From positions 1-64,000 of the forward strand of contig JBKEDH010000068.1 in assembly GCA_047975295.1 (NCBI GenBank): 64,000 nt of DNA, in the 5' to 3' direction. Source of the stretch: JBKEDH01 sp047975295 (GTDB lineage Bacteria; Bacteroidota; Bacteroidia; Flavobacteriales; Flavobacteriaceae). Each line of letters opens with the position of its first letter. The first letter of the stretch is position 1. Under the pieces are notes generated by a model. That model saw only the letters and a program-made list of their open reading frames with translations, was not told the origin of the DNA and did not search any database. Positions 38,322-47,320 of this stretch are shown piece by piece. Made by a program: the position numbers and the translations under genes.

Positions 38322-39224
38322 TTACAGTTTTTCAGCTATTCTCAATTTAGCACTACGCGCCCTACTGTTTTCTTTTATCTCTTCTTTTGAAGGCACAATA
38401 AGCCCTCCTACTTTTTTAAATGGCACTTCAAAATTTCCAAAAATATCACGCTCAGGCTCTCCCTCGAACATACCATTTCTTATAAAGCGCTTTACTAACC
38501 TATCCTCAAGAGAATGATAAGAGATAAAACTTAACCGACCACCGGTTTTTAACAATTCGGGCAGTTGCAACAAAAACTCTCTTAAAGCTTCTATCTCCCG
38601 ATTAACTTCTATACGGATAGCCTGATATATTTGTGCTAATATTTTATTTTCGTACTTGGGCGACAAAAAGCGCTTTAGCACTCGTTTTAATTGCTCGCTC
38701 GTTACAATTTCAGCTTCCGTTCTTGCTCCAACAATAGCTCTTGCCATTGCCGGCGCCACCCTTAATTCGCCATAATTTAAAAGCACTTGTTTTAACTGTT
38801 CCTCGCTATACGTATTAACCACATGAAATGCCGAGAGTTCGTTATTCTGATTCATGCGCATATCCAAATCGGCTTCAAATCGTGTCGAAAACCCTCGTTC
38901 GGCGACATCAAATTGATGCGACGAAACACCAAAATCGGCCAAAACACCATCCACCTGTCGCACAGCATAAAACCTTAAAAAACGCTTAACATGCCTAAAA
39001 TTTTCATTTATAAGCGTAAATCGACTGTCTTCAATTTTATTTTCAAGCGCATCCATATCTTGATCGAAAGCAAATAACCTCCCGTTTTCACCCAACCTAC
39101 TTAAAATCTCTTTGCTATGCCCGCCACCACCAAAGGTTACATCTACATACACACCATCCGGATTTATATTCAATCCGCCCACCGTCTCCTTCAATAATAC
39201 CGGATTATGATACATCGTCGCCAT
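38322..39224 (-). CDS. rsmH: 16S rRNA (cytosine-1402-N4) methyltransferase
   Basis: Methylates C1402 in the decoding centre of 16S rRNA. It has 300 residues. Motifs: YHNPVLLKETVGGL at the start, the SAM-binding VDVTFGGGGHSKEILSRLG at 27-45, DGVLADFGVSSHQFDVAERG near 95 and RLSFISYHSLEDRLVKRF near 235. Start is the ATG at 39222-39224 (MATMYHN); the second ATG three codons on is possible. It overlaps mraZ by 20 bp, so the two are likely translationally coupled. Confidence 0.98.
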   Translation of the reverse strand: MATMYHNPVLLKETVGGLNINPDGVYVDVTFGGGGHSKEILSRLGENGRLFAFDQDMDALENKIEDSRFTLINENFRHVKRFLRFYAVRQVDGVLADFGVSSHQFDVAERGFSTRFEADLDMRMNQNNELSAFHVVNTYSEEQLKQVLLNYGELRVAPAMARAIVGARTEAEIVTSEQLKRVLKRFLSPKYENKILAQIYQAIRIEVNREIEALREFLLQLPELLKTGGRLSFISYHSLEDRLVKRFIRNGMFEGEPERDIFGNFEVPFKKVGGLIVPSKEEIKENSRARSAKLRIAEKL

Positions 39225-39672
39225 TGTCTTGTCCCATTACTTCTTCAGCCAGATCGGCAAAATCGAGTGCCGCATCGTCTATAGCCTGCTCATACAGCTC
39301 TTTGTCCCAAATCTCCACAATATTGATTGCCGAAGTCACTACTATTTCTTTCGAGATATTCGCAAAAACCGTTAAATCTTTCGGTATAAGCAAGCGCCCA
39401 TTAGCATCGACTTCGACCATCTTTACTCCGGCCGTAAACCGACGTATAAAATCATTATTCTTTTTATTGAACCGGTTAAGCTTGTTCATTTTTTGCATAA
39501 GCATCTGCCACTCTGCCATTGGATACAACTCCAAACATTTTTGGAACACCGAACGGCGCAACACAAAACCATCTTCCAAAATAGAGGACAGTTGTTTCTT
39601 TAAAGGAGCAGGCATCATTAGCCTTCCTTTCGTATCAACTTTGCAATCGTATGTTCCTGTTAGTAAATCCAA
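39205..39672 (-). CDS. mraZ: Division/cell wall cluster regulator MraZ
   Basis: DNA-binding protein with an AbrB-like double-psi fold, known in other bacteria to bind repeats upstream of its own operon. It has 155 residues with two MraZ repeats: CKVDTKGRLMMPAPLKKQL near residue 10 and VEVDANGRLLIPKDL near 92. Each contains the DxxGR signature. No ATG lies near the N-terminus: the frame opens with TTG at 39670-39672, (M)DLLTGTYDC, which aligns with the usual LxGTYECK start of relatives. Three decamer repeats 52 bp upstream are likely its operator. It overlaps rsmH by 20 bp. Confidence 0.95.
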   Translation of the reverse strand: MDLLTGTYDCKVDTKGRLMMPAPLKKQLSSILEDGFVLRRSVFQKCLELYPMAEWQMLMQKMNKLNRFNKKNNDFIRRFTAGVKMVEVDANGRLLIPKDLTVFANISKEIVVTSAINIVEIWDKELYEQAIDDAALDFADLAEEVMGQDNGDDVS

Positions 39673-39706
39673 TACTTACTTTTTACCTCTTTATGGTTTT
39701 AAAATT

Positions 39707-39714
39707 CAAATATA
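39707..39714 (-). promoter_or_regulatory. -7 box of the dcw operon promoter
   Basis: On the minus strand this reads TATATTTG, a perfect TAnnTTTG box, about 35 bases before the mraZ start. The -33 region would fall in the decamer repeats at 39724-39753, so a protein bound there could block RNA polymerase. Confidence 0.7.
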
Positions 39715-39723
39715 TTGAAATTT

Positions 39724-39753
39724 TTACCACATTTTACCACATTTTACCACATT
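39724..39753 (-). promoter_or_regulatory. Three 10-bp direct repeats: likely MraZ operator
   Basis: ttaccacatt occurs three times in perfect tandem (39724-39733, 39734-39743, 39744-39753). On the minus strand it is AATGTGGTAA. The 10-bp period places each copy on the same face of the helix. Known MraZ sites in other phyla are also short G-rich repeats with about 10-bp period directly before mraZ, so this is inferred to be the autoregulatory site. Confidence 0.75.
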
Positions 39754-39913
39754 GTTAATAAATTTTAGCCAAAATGACATCAAATACAGACCAAAAGCCA
39801 ATAAAACACCAACATCTACTATTAATCAGGACGTTATGTACGGCACAATGCGTCTTTAAAAATTATCAACATCTGTGTTTTTTACATTTATTTTTCGAGA
39901 ATGGAATAAAGTA

Positions 39914-39943
39914 GTTGTTTTATGGATGAAATAACTATATTTG
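39914..39943 (+). promoter_or_regulatory. Bacteroidota-type promoter for the hydrolase-engB pair
   Basis: GTTG (39914-39917), an 18-base spacer and TATATTTG (39936-39943) match the housekeeping consensus. The predicted leader before the ATG at 39967 is only about 17-20 bases. Confidence 0.75.
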
Positions 39944-39966
39944 TCTTGAAGTAATGACAAATATTA

Positions 39967-40731
39967 ATGACATATAGTTTAAAAAAAGAAAAAAACTACA
40001 GTTACATAGAAGAAGGCGAAGGCACTCCAATAATTTTGTTACACGGTTTAATGGGCGGATTAAGTAATTTTGATTCCGTAATCGGTTATTTCAACAAAAG
40101 AGGTTATAAGGTTGTTATGCCCGAACTGCCCATTTACACCATGTCCCTCTTAAAAACAAACGTAAAAAACTTTGCTAAATATTTGCACGACTTTATTGTT
40201 TACAAAGATTTTAAAGAGGTTATTTTATTGGGAAACTCACTGGGTGGCCACATAGGACTATACCACACCAAACTGTATCCTAAAAAAGTAAAAGCCCTTA
40301 TTATAACAGGTAGCTCCGGACTTTACGAAAGTGCCATGGGAAGCGGCTATACCAAACGCAGCGATTACGACGTTATCAAGAAAAAAGCCGAAGAAGTTTT
40401 TTACGATCCTGCCGTTGCTACCAAAGAACTTGTTGACGAGGTTTACAAAAGTGTAAACGACAGAAATAAACTGATTAAAACCCTGGCCATTGCCAAAAGT
40501 GCCATTAGACACAATATGGCAAAAGATTTACCCAAAATGCAAACACCCACTTGCATTATATGGGGAAAAAACGATATTGTAACCCCTCCCGATGTTGCCG
40601 AGGAATTTCATGATTTGTTACCTGATTCCGATTTGTTTTGGATAGATAAATGTGGGCATGCCGCCATGATGGAACATCCCGACAAATTTAACGACATCCT
40701 ACATTCGTGGTTTAAAAGTAGAAATTTTTAG
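39967..40731 (+). CDS. Alpha/beta hydrolase
   Basis: A 254-residue cytoplasmic alpha/beta hydrolase. The oxyanion-hole motif is ILLHGLMGGLSNF (22-35) and the nucleophile elbow is LLGNSLGGHIGL with Ser91. The probable acid is Asp203 in IWGKNDIVTPP, and the histidine is His231 in DKCGHAAMMEHP. The triad is therefore complete. The substrate cannot be inferred. It lies 28 bp before engB and divergent from mraZ, an order conserved in many flavobacteria. A clear promoter precedes it. Start is the ATG at 39967-39969. Confidence 0.92.
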   Translation: MTYSLKKEKNYSYIEEGEGTPIILLHGLMGGLSNFDSVIGYFNKRGYKVVMPELPIYTMSLLKTNVKNFAKYLHDFIVYKDFKEVILLGNSLGGHIGLYHTKLYPKKVKALIITGSSGLYESAMGSGYTKRSDYDVIKKKAEEVFYDPAVATKELVDEVYKSVNDRNKLIKTLAIAKSAIRHNMAKDLPKMQTPTCIIWGKNDIVTPPDVAEEFHDLLPDSDLFWIDKCGHAAMMEHPDKFNDILHSWFKSRNF

Positions 40732-40759
40732 TTTCCTTCAACTTAAAAAAAATTGGTTC

Positions 40760-41365
40760 ATGCAGATAAAAACTGCCGAGTTTGTTATGAGCAATTCCGA
40801 TGTTGCCAAATGCCCAAAAAGCATGTTGCCCGAATATGCTTTTATTGGTAGAAGTAATGTTGGAAAATCTTCGCTAATAAACATGTTAACCGACAGAAAA
40901 AGCTTGGCAAAAACCTCTGGAAGACCAGGAAAAACACAACTTATAAACCATTTTTTAATTAATAAAAATTGGCATTTGGTCGATTTGCCCGGTTATGGCT
41001 ATGCACGTGTATCGAAAAGCGCCAAAAAGATTTTCCAAAAATTCATTACCCAATATTTTAGTAAGCGAGAACAATTGGTATGCGCCTTTGTTTTGGTTGA
41101 TATTAGGCACGAACCACAGCAAATAGATTTAGAATTTATGCAGTGGTTGGGCGAACACCAAATTCCATTTTGCATTATTTTTACAAAAGCCGATAAACTA
41201 AAGCCAAAAGCCGTAGAAAAACATATTGAGACCTACAAAACCATTTTATTGGAAACCTGGGAAGATATGCCCCAATACTTCATTACTTCATCAAGTAACG
41301 GCATTGGAAAAGAAACAGTCTTAGAATATATTGACGGACTAAATAACATTATAAAAACAAATTAA
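40760..41365 (+). CDS. engB: Ribosome biogenesis GTP-binding protein EngB/YsxC/YihA
   Basis: Essential GTPase for 50S subunit assembly. It has 201 residues. G motifs: G1 GRSNVGKSSLINML at 30-43, the G2 threonine in the KTSGRPGKTQLINHFLI region, G3 DLPGYGYARVS at 75-85 and G4 FTKADKLKP at 141-149, with the C-terminal TSSSNGIGKETVLEYID as G5. Start is the ATG at 40760-40762. It is co-transcribed with the hydrolase 28 bp upstream and convergent with the ABC permease gene, 12 bp away. Confidence 0.97.
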   Translation: MQIKTAEFVMSNSDVAKCPKSMLPEYAFIGRSNVGKSSLINMLTDRKSLAKTSGRPGKTQLINHFLINKNWHLVDLPGYGYARVSKSAKKIFQKFITQYFSKREQLVCAFVLVDIRHEPQQIDLEFMQWLGEHQIPFCIIFTKADKLKPKAVEKHIETYKTILLETWEDMPQYFITSSSNGIGKETVLEYIDGLNNIIKTN

Positions 41366-41377
41366 CACAACAAAACA

Positions 41378-42466
41378 TTACTGTTTAACATCCAAAGCAT
41401 CCCGCAAGGCATTACCCATTAACATAAACGCCATAACCAGCCCCATAATGCAAAGCCCCGGAATAACCGCCAAATAAGGTTTCCCCAAAATAATATAATT
41501 GTAATGATCTTTTATCATGGCACCCCAACTTGCCATGGGCGGTTGCGCTCCTACACCCAAAAAACTAAGACCACTTTCAATTAAAATGGCCGAGGCAAAA
41601 TTAGCTGCCGAAATTACAATTACCGGCGCCATAATATTGGGCAGGATATGCTTTGATATAATCCGAAAATAGCCATATCCCAATGCCTTTGCAGCGGTTA
41701 CATATTGCATTTCCTTTGCGCTTATTATTTGTCCGCGCACTACGCGTGCTACTTCCACCCACATGGTTAAACCCACGGCAACAAACACTTGCCAAAAGCC
41801 TTTGCCCAAAGCCAAAGTAATGGCTATAACCAAAAGCAGGGTCGGTATGGACCATGTTACATTAATAAGCCACATAATAAAGGTATCTGTCTTACCACCA
41901 AAATAACCTGCAATGCTACCTAGAAGCACACCTATAAAAAAAGAGATAAATACTGCTACAAAACCTATAAAAAAAGAGATTCTGGCACCTACCAAAATTC
42001 GGCTTAGTAAATCGCGCCCATACTTATCGGTACCCAAAAGAAAGGTTTTTTGACTTATGTACTTCGTTAAATTTTTAACTGGATACTCTATTTTGAAAAC
42101 TTTTTCGGCTCCTTCCAGACCATCGGATGCGTATTCTTTATAGTAAATGTCGTTATTTTTTATGACATATGATGATATTGGAATTTCGGTTCCTACATTT
42201 TTATTCCCAAAAAAAACCTTACTAAGAAAACTTTGATCTATATCCAACTGTGAAGGCATTGTTAACATTAACACCTGAAATCCCGGTTTTTTGGAGTGGA
42301 TGGGCAAATGCATTTGATTGGCATTTTGGGAATTATCGGGCGCTATGGTATAGGCAAAAATCGAAATGAGGCCCACCAACACAATAAAACAAAAGCTAAA
42401 AACGCCCCAAAAGCTTTTTTTAAACTTCTGGAGCGCTAATTGTTTTAGTGAGCTTTTATTACCCAT
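41378..42466 (-). CDS. Oligopeptide/dipeptide-type ABC transporter permease (OppC/DppC-like)
   Basis: A 362-residue inner membrane permease. An N-terminal helix (FFGVFSF-like region about 19-39) is followed by a periplasmic insert of about 95 residues. The core then has GTDKYGRDLLSRILVGARIS, five membrane helices and the ATPase-contact EAA loop TAAKALGYGYFRIISKHILP near 262. GLSFLGVGAQPPMASWG near the end is typical of OppC-type proteins. No partner permease, ATPase or binding protein is nearby, so these must be elsewhere. It follows the tail-specific protease gene by 7 bp and probably shares its transcript. Confidence 0.9.
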   Translation of the reverse strand: MGNKSSLKQLALQKFKKSFWGVFSFCFIVLVGLISIFAYTIAPDNSQNANQMHLPIHSKKPGFQVLMLTMPSQLDIDQSFLSKVFFGNKNVGTEIPISSYVIKNNDIYYKEYASDGLEGAEKVFKIEYPVKNLTKYISQKTFLLGTDKYGRDLLSRILVGARISFFIGFVAVFISFFIGVLLGSIAGYFGGKTDTFIMWLINVTWSIPTLLLVIAITLALGKGFWQVFVAVGLTMWVEVARVVRGQIISAKEMQYVTAAKALGYGYFRIISKHILPNIMAPVIVISAANFASAILIESGLSFLGVGAQPPMASWGAMIKDHYNYIILGKPYLAVIPGLCIMGLVMAFMLMGNALRDALDVKQ

Positions 42467-42473
42467 AGACTAT

Positions 42474-44624
42474 CTATTTTTTTATGTCGGCCACTTTTTT
42501 AATGGGCTGTGTTTGCGTTGCCTCAATATCTTCAAGTACATTCAACGCTTCTTCCACATAAATATCTTTACTCAAATCGCTATGCCAACGCTCCCGTTTT
42601 TCCTGTAAGTCGGTAGTATCTTGGGCAAACAACGATTTTTCGTACGCAGTCGATTCAAACGTTAAATTCGATTTATAATCATCTATTGGGTCGAAACGCT
42701 TCTTTTCTTCATCATTCAAATCCAATTCAGCTTTATACTTTTTATAATTAAGCGGTACGATGGTTTTATCTATTTTTTGTTTCATCCATTTGGCTCCTTC
42801 TTCAATAAGCTGTAATTGCGGGTTGTTTTTCATACGCTCATTACTATTGCTAACCACCTGATTGTAATTAAACGTATTGTCCCAGGTTTTATATATGGCC
42901 GAATCTATTTCGTCCCAAGGAAGCGGGTTGTCTTTTTCCTTTTCGCCTACATCGATAAAACTAAACCTGTCTGGAAGAAACACATCGCTTTTTACACCCT
43001 CTAACTGAACCGACCCTCCATCTATTCTATAATATTTTTGGGTAGTTACTGCCAAAGCACCCAAATCGCCATAAGGATGATTTCGCAGTCTGTCGTTTAA
43101 ATTGACTACATTTTGAACTGTTCCCTTTCCATAGGTCTGTTTGCCTCCAATAATAATGGCTCGCTTATAATCTTGCATGGCTGCCGACATAATTTCGGAT
43201 GCCGATGCCGATATTTCGTTTACCAAAATAACCAAAGGCCCATCCCACGATACCGATCTATCCGTATCTTTTAAAACCACTTTATTTTGCCCCGTTGCGT
43301 GTACTTGTACAATGGGGCCACTCTCTATAAACAAGCCTGCCATTTCTACTACCGCAGGAAGAGAACCTCCGCCATTACTACGCAAATCTAAAACCAAGCC
43401 TTCAATACCTTCTTTTTTTAAGTGTTCTATTTCGGCTTTTACGTCTTTTGCTGCGTTTATTTGCTTATAGTCTTTAAAATCGACATAAAATGAAGGTAAA
43501 TTTATAATACCAAATGTTTTTCCATCTTTTTTAACCACCGAAGATTTCGCATACGTTTCGGATAATTCTATAACGTCACGCACCAAGACCACTTCTTTTA
43601 TAGTGCCATCCACTTTTTTTATGGTTAAGGTTACCTTAGTACCTTTTGGTCCTTTTATATACTTAATAGCATCATTTATTCGCATACCGACAATACTTAA
43701 CGGTTCGTCTTCATCTTCCTGTTTTACTTTTAAGATAATGTCTTCTACCTCAAGTTCATTACTGCGCCATGCCGGTCCTCCCGAAATAAGAGCCACTATT
43801 TTTATATAGTCCATGCGTTTTTGCAGTTGTGCGCCAATTCCTTCCAATTTACCGGACATACGCACATCGAAATCTTCTTTTCCTTTAGGTGCCAGATAAT
43901 AGGTATGTGGATCGAATTCTTCTACAATAGTGTTAACATAATCGGCAAACCAATCGTCGCGGGTTTTATCGTCTATATTATCGTTAAAATAAATATCCAT
44001 TGACTTTAAAACATCTTCTCTTGCCTTTTCCTCCAGCTCGATTTCCGTCCTCATGCTGTGGGATGGATCTTTTTCCTGGGCCCGTCTGTCTTCTTCAATT
44101 AAATCATCGTAATTGGATAGCGAAGAATATTTAAGTTGCATTCTCCAACGCTCTTTCATTTGGGCTTTATTTTTCACAAAGGCCAAATTATCTATATCAT
44201 TATCAAAACTTTCATCTTTTGTGTAATCGAACGGTGTTGCCAGCACATCTTTGTACATTGTTTTTGCTTCTTCGATACGTTTTAACAAGCGCTCGTGGAC
44301 TACATTAAAGAAAGTGATATCCGAATTTTTTAACTGATCGTCTATTTTATCTTTATATTTTTCGAATTCCTTATAATCCGACTCGTAAAAATAGCGTTTA
44401 AAAGGATCTAATAATTCTATATAATCTTCGAACAGTCCTTTGGAAAAAGCATCGTTTACTTCTACAGGATCGAAATGCGCATTATTTAAAACGTAGGTTA
44501 TAATTTGTATTAAAAGCTTATCCTTATCGGATGTATCGAATTTTTTTGTGGTAAAACTACACGAAGCAAATGCCAACAACAACGAGAGCACTAAAAGCAT
44601 TGCTTTATAATTCCTTTTCATCAT
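42474..44624 (-). CDS. prc: Carboxy-terminal (tail-specific) processing protease, S41
   Basis: Periplasmic Ser/Lys protease that trims C-termini of envelope proteins. It has 716 residues, about the length of E. coli Prc. The signal peptide LLVLSLLLAFASCSF ends in a possible lipobox Cys, so it may be a lipoprotein. A PDZ domain lies at about 245-335 (KLEGIGAQLQKRMDYIKIVA). The catalytic serine is in ISASASEIMSAAMQDY near 473 and the lysine in GGKQTYGKGTVQNV near 498. A C-terminal helical extension follows, typical of Prc rather than CtpA. Start ATG at 44622-44624 or the next codon. Confidence 0.95.
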   Translation of the reverse strand: MMKRNYKAMLLVLSLLLAFASCSFTTKKFDTSDKDKLLIQIITYVLNNAHFDPVEVNDAFSKGLFEDYIELLDPFKRYFYESDYKEFEKYKDKIDDQLKNSDITFFNVVHERLLKRIEEAKTMYKDVLATPFDYTKDESFDNDIDNLAFVKNKAQMKERWRMQLKYSSLSNYDDLIEEDRRAQEKDPSHSMRTEIELEEKAREDVLKSMDIYFNDNIDDKTRDDWFADYVNTIVEEFDPHTYYLAPKGKEDFDVRMSGKLEGIGAQLQKRMDYIKIVALISGGPAWRSNELEVEDIILKVKQEDEDEPLSIVGMRINDAIKYIKGPKGTKVTLTIKKVDGTIKEVVLVRDVIELSETYAKSSVVKKDGKTFGIINLPSFYVDFKDYKQINAAKDVKAEIEHLKKEGIEGLVLDLRSNGGGSLPAVVEMAGLFIESGPIVQVHATGQNKVVLKDTDRSVSWDGPLVILVNEISASASEIMSAAMQDYKRAIIIGGKQTYGKGTVQNVVNLNDRLRNHPYGDLGALAVTTQKYYRIDGGSVQLEGVKSDVFLPDRFSFIDVGEKEKDNPLPWDEIDSAIYKTWDNTFNYNQVVSNSNERMKNNPQLQLIEEGAKWMKQKIDKTIVPLNYKKYKAELDLNDEEKKRFDPIDDYKSNLTFESTAYEKSLFAQDTTDLQEKRERWHSDLSKDIYVEEALNVLEDIEATQTQPIKKVADIKK

Positions 44625-44798
44625 ATTTTTATTTGTTAATTTTCCATCAACGTTAACAAACGCCTCAGATTTTTCACTAAATTAAATAAAAAACCATGCC
44701 AATATAAAGAATTGCTACTAATTTTTTGTTAAACCGGACAAATAGCATGTTTCGTTGCGAAATTATGTATTTTAGCACTGTGATTTTATAATTTATTT

Positions 44799-45578
44799 AT
44801 GAGCAAAAAACCTCTTATTTTAGTAACCAACGACGACGGCATTACCGCACCCGGTATCCGCACTTTAATTTCGGTTATGAATACTATTGGCAATGTTGTA
44901 GTGGTAGCACCCGATAGCCCACAAAGCGGTATGGGACACGCCATAACCATAGATGCTACATTATATGCCGAAAAAGTAATTTTAGACCACGGCCCACAAA
45001 AAGAATATAGTTGTTCGGGCACACCTGCCGATTGCGTTAAACTTGGTGTTAGGGAACTGCTTGACCGTAAACCCGACATTTGTGTTTCGGGTATTAACCA
45101 CGGCTCCAACTCGTCTATTAACGTGATATACTCGGGTACTATGAGCGCTGCCATAGAAGCAGGTATTGAAGGGATTCCTGCCATAGGTTTTTCTCTTTTG
45201 GATTTTAGTTGGAATGCTAATTTCGAGGCATGCAAAAACTTTGTAAAAACAATTACCGAAACTGTTTTAAAACAAGGTTTACCCAGTGGCACAGTACTTA
45301 ACGTAAATATTCCCAAACTTGATAAAAATGATATAAAAGGCATAAAAGTATGCCGACAGGCCAAAGCCAATTGGGTAGAGGAATTTGATAAGCGCAAATC
45401 GCCACAAGGAAAGGATTATTATTGGCTTACCGGAAAATTTGTTAATTTAGACGGCAAAAACGATACCGACGAATGGGCTCTAGAAAATGGCTATATTTCG
45501 GTTGTACCTGTTCAATTTGATTTAACGGCACACCAACATATTGCCTCTTTAAATACTTGGAGGTTTAATCCTTCTTAA
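44799..45578 (+). CDS. surE: 5'/3'-nucleotidase SurE
   Basis: Metal-dependent nucleoside monophosphatase, involved in stationary-phase survival in other bacteria. It has 259 residues. The metal-binding start ILVTNDDGITAPGIRTL has Asp12 and Asp13. APDSPQSGMGHAITI near 45, CSGTPADCVKLG near 70 and the metal-binding Asn in SGINHGSNSSINVIYSGTMS near 95 are all present. Start is the ATG at 44799-44801. It is divergent from prc and is the first gene of a run surE - small membrane protein - lpxB - NlpC/P60 - comEC. Confidence 0.97.
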   Translation: MSKKPLILVTNDDGITAPGIRTLISVMNTIGNVVVVAPDSPQSGMGHAITIDATLYAEKVILDHGPQKEYSCSGTPADCVKLGVRELLDRKPDICVSGINHGSNSSINVIYSGTMSAAIEAGIEGIPAIGFSLLDFSWNANFEACKNFVKTITETVLKQGLPSGTVLNVNIPKLDKNDIKGIKVCRQAKANWVEEFDKRKSPQGKDYYWLTGKFVNLDGKNDTDEWALENGYISVVPVQFDLTAHQHIASLNTWRFNPS

Positions 45579-45836
45579 ATCGAATAAAACCATGAAGCCA
45601 TAATAAACATTTGACAGACAATGACCAACACTACCAACATAGCCAAATTACTAAAAAACAACTTGTTACGAAAATTAAAAATAGATAAAATCCTCATAGT
45701 AGAGACTTAGCATAAACAAGGTAATCGCTTCCCGACAAAAGGACATGAATAAAAATAGTGGATCGTTGGGTTTTGGTTATTTTTACAGATGTTTTTAAAA
45801 CCTAAAAATCAAATAATTTAACTTAAATTTATTCGT

Positions 45837-46118
45837 GTGAAAAAAGATATTTTTATAGGCATAATTGTTGGGCTAATAGCTAATAGTATAGGTTTGTTTT
45901 TAACCGCAACTTTTTTAGGGCAGGGCGACAGCTTTATATCTGTAATAAAAGCTGCTGCTAACGAAGGTTTTCTTGGAAAACTAATAAGTTTAGGTGCTAT
46001 TTTAAATTTAATAGCTTTTTTCGTTTTTATAAAAAAAAGACAAGATTATCGGGCACGGGGCGTTTTGCTTATCACCGTTTTAATTGCCATTTTTACTTTT
46101 GTTTTTAAACTTTTTTAA
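45837..46118 (+). CDS. Small membrane protein of unknown function
   Basis: A 93-residue protein with three hydrophobic segments: IFIGIIVGLIANSIGLFLTA, KLISLGAILNLIAFFVFI and GVLLITVLIAIFTFVFKLF. I do not recognise a named family. Small membrane proteins of this layout occur between surE and lpxB in related genomes as far as I recall. The start seems to be GTG at 45837-45839 followed by KKDIFIG; no ATG is available before residue 93. The 258-bp spacer to surE holds no convincing gene. Confidence 0.75.
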   Translation: MKKDIFIGIIVGLIANSIGLFLTATFLGQGDSFISVIKAAANEGFLGKLISLGAILNLIAFFVFIKKRQDYRARGVLLITVLIAIFTFVFKLF

Positions 46119-46202
46119 GAAAACATCCACGACTAAAAATTTACTGTGTAACCAGAATAATTAAATGAATGCACGGGTTATCTTTAAAAAACCGACAAAC
46201 AC

Positions 46203-47315
46203 ATGAAGTATTATATTATTTCGGGCGAAGCTTCGGGTGATTTACACGGCTCCAACCTAATGAAAGCTCTGCAAAAGGAAGACAGCAATGCCCAATTTAG
46301 GTTTTGGGGAGGCGATTTGATGCAAGCCGTTGGCGGTACCTTGGTAAAACATTACAAAGAACGTGCTTTTATGGGGTTTGCCGAAGTAGTAACCAATATT
46401 AGAAAAATTTTTAAGGATATAGCCTTTTGTAAAGAAGATATTGCCAACTACAACCCCGATGTTATTATTTTTATCGATAATTCGGGGTTTAATTTACGCA
46501 TTGCCAAATGGGCCAAGCCTGCAGGTTTTAAAACCACTTATTATATTTCGCCACAGGTTTGGGCATCGCGTGCCGGTCGGGTAAAAGACATTAAACGCGA
46601 TATTGACACTATGTACGTTATCCTGCCCTTTGTTGAAGATTTTTACAAAAAATACGATTACAAGGTTACCTTTGTTGGGCATCCTTTAATCGATGCCATT
46701 GCCAACCGCACCCTAGTTGATGAACAAACCTTTAGAAAAACCCATAAACTAAGTAACAAGCCCATAATTGCACTATTGCCCGGAAGCCGAAAACAGGAAA
46801 TAAAGAATATGCTTTCGGTTATGTTAAGCTTGGTTAACGATTATCCGCAATACCAATTTGTAATTGCCGGGGCTCCCAGTCAGGATTATAGTTTTTACCA
46901 ATCGTTTATGGCATCGGATAATGTGGCCTTTATTGCCAATAAAACTTACGATCTATTAAATCTATCCCATGCCGCCTTGGTAACCTCGGGGACGGCTACT
47001 TTAGAGACGGCACTATTTAAAGTACCCCAAGTAGTCTGCTATAAAGGCAGTACCATTTCGTACCATATTGCCAAACGTATTATTACCCTTAAATTTATTT
47101 CGTTGGTGAATTTGATTATGGATAAAGAAGTAGTTACCGAACTTATCCAAAACGATTTCAACAAAAAACGGTTAAAACAAGAACTGGATAAAATTTTAGA
47201 TGATGCCCATCGCAAAACTATGTTTTTAAATTATTACGAACTGGAACAAAAACTTGGCGGAAAGGGTGCCAGCGAGAAAGCGGCCAAACTTATCTTTAAA
47301 TCATTACAGGCATAA
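46203..47315 (+). CDS. lpxB: Lipid-A-disaccharide synthase
   Basis: Joins UDP-diacylglucosamine and lipid X in lipid A synthesis at the inner membrane. It has 370 residues. GEASGDLHGSNLMKAL at 8-23, the FWGGDLMQAVGG segment, YYISPQVWASRAGRVKDIK near 114 and LPGSRKQEIKNMLSVML near 193 are characteristic. The C-terminal part has ALVTSGTATLETALFKVPQV near 258. Start is the ATG at 46203-46205. It lies 5 bp before the NlpC/P60 gene. Confidence 0.97.
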   Translation: MKYYIISGEASGDLHGSNLMKALQKEDSNAQFRFWGGDLMQAVGGTLVKHYKERAFMGFAEVVTNIRKIFKDIAFCKEDIANYNPDVIIFIDNSGFNLRIAKWAKPAGFKTTYYISPQVWASRAGRVKDIKRDIDTMYVILPFVEDFYKKYDYKVTFVGHPLIDAIANRTLVDEQTFRKTHKLSNKPIIALLPGSRKQEIKNMLSVMLSLVNDYPQYQFVIAGAPSQDYSFYQSFMASDNVAFIANKTYDLLNLSHAALVTSGTATLETALFKVPQVVCYKGSTISYHIAKRIITLKFISLVNLIMDKEVVTELIQNDFNKKRLKQELDKILDDAHRKTMFLNYYELEQKLGGKGASEKAAKLIFKSLQA

Positions 47316-47320
47316 AAAAC

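Noticed and set aside
45621..45710. 29-codon plus-strand frame between surE and the small membrane gene
   Set aside because: No conservation that I recognise, no promoter or family features; likely chance.
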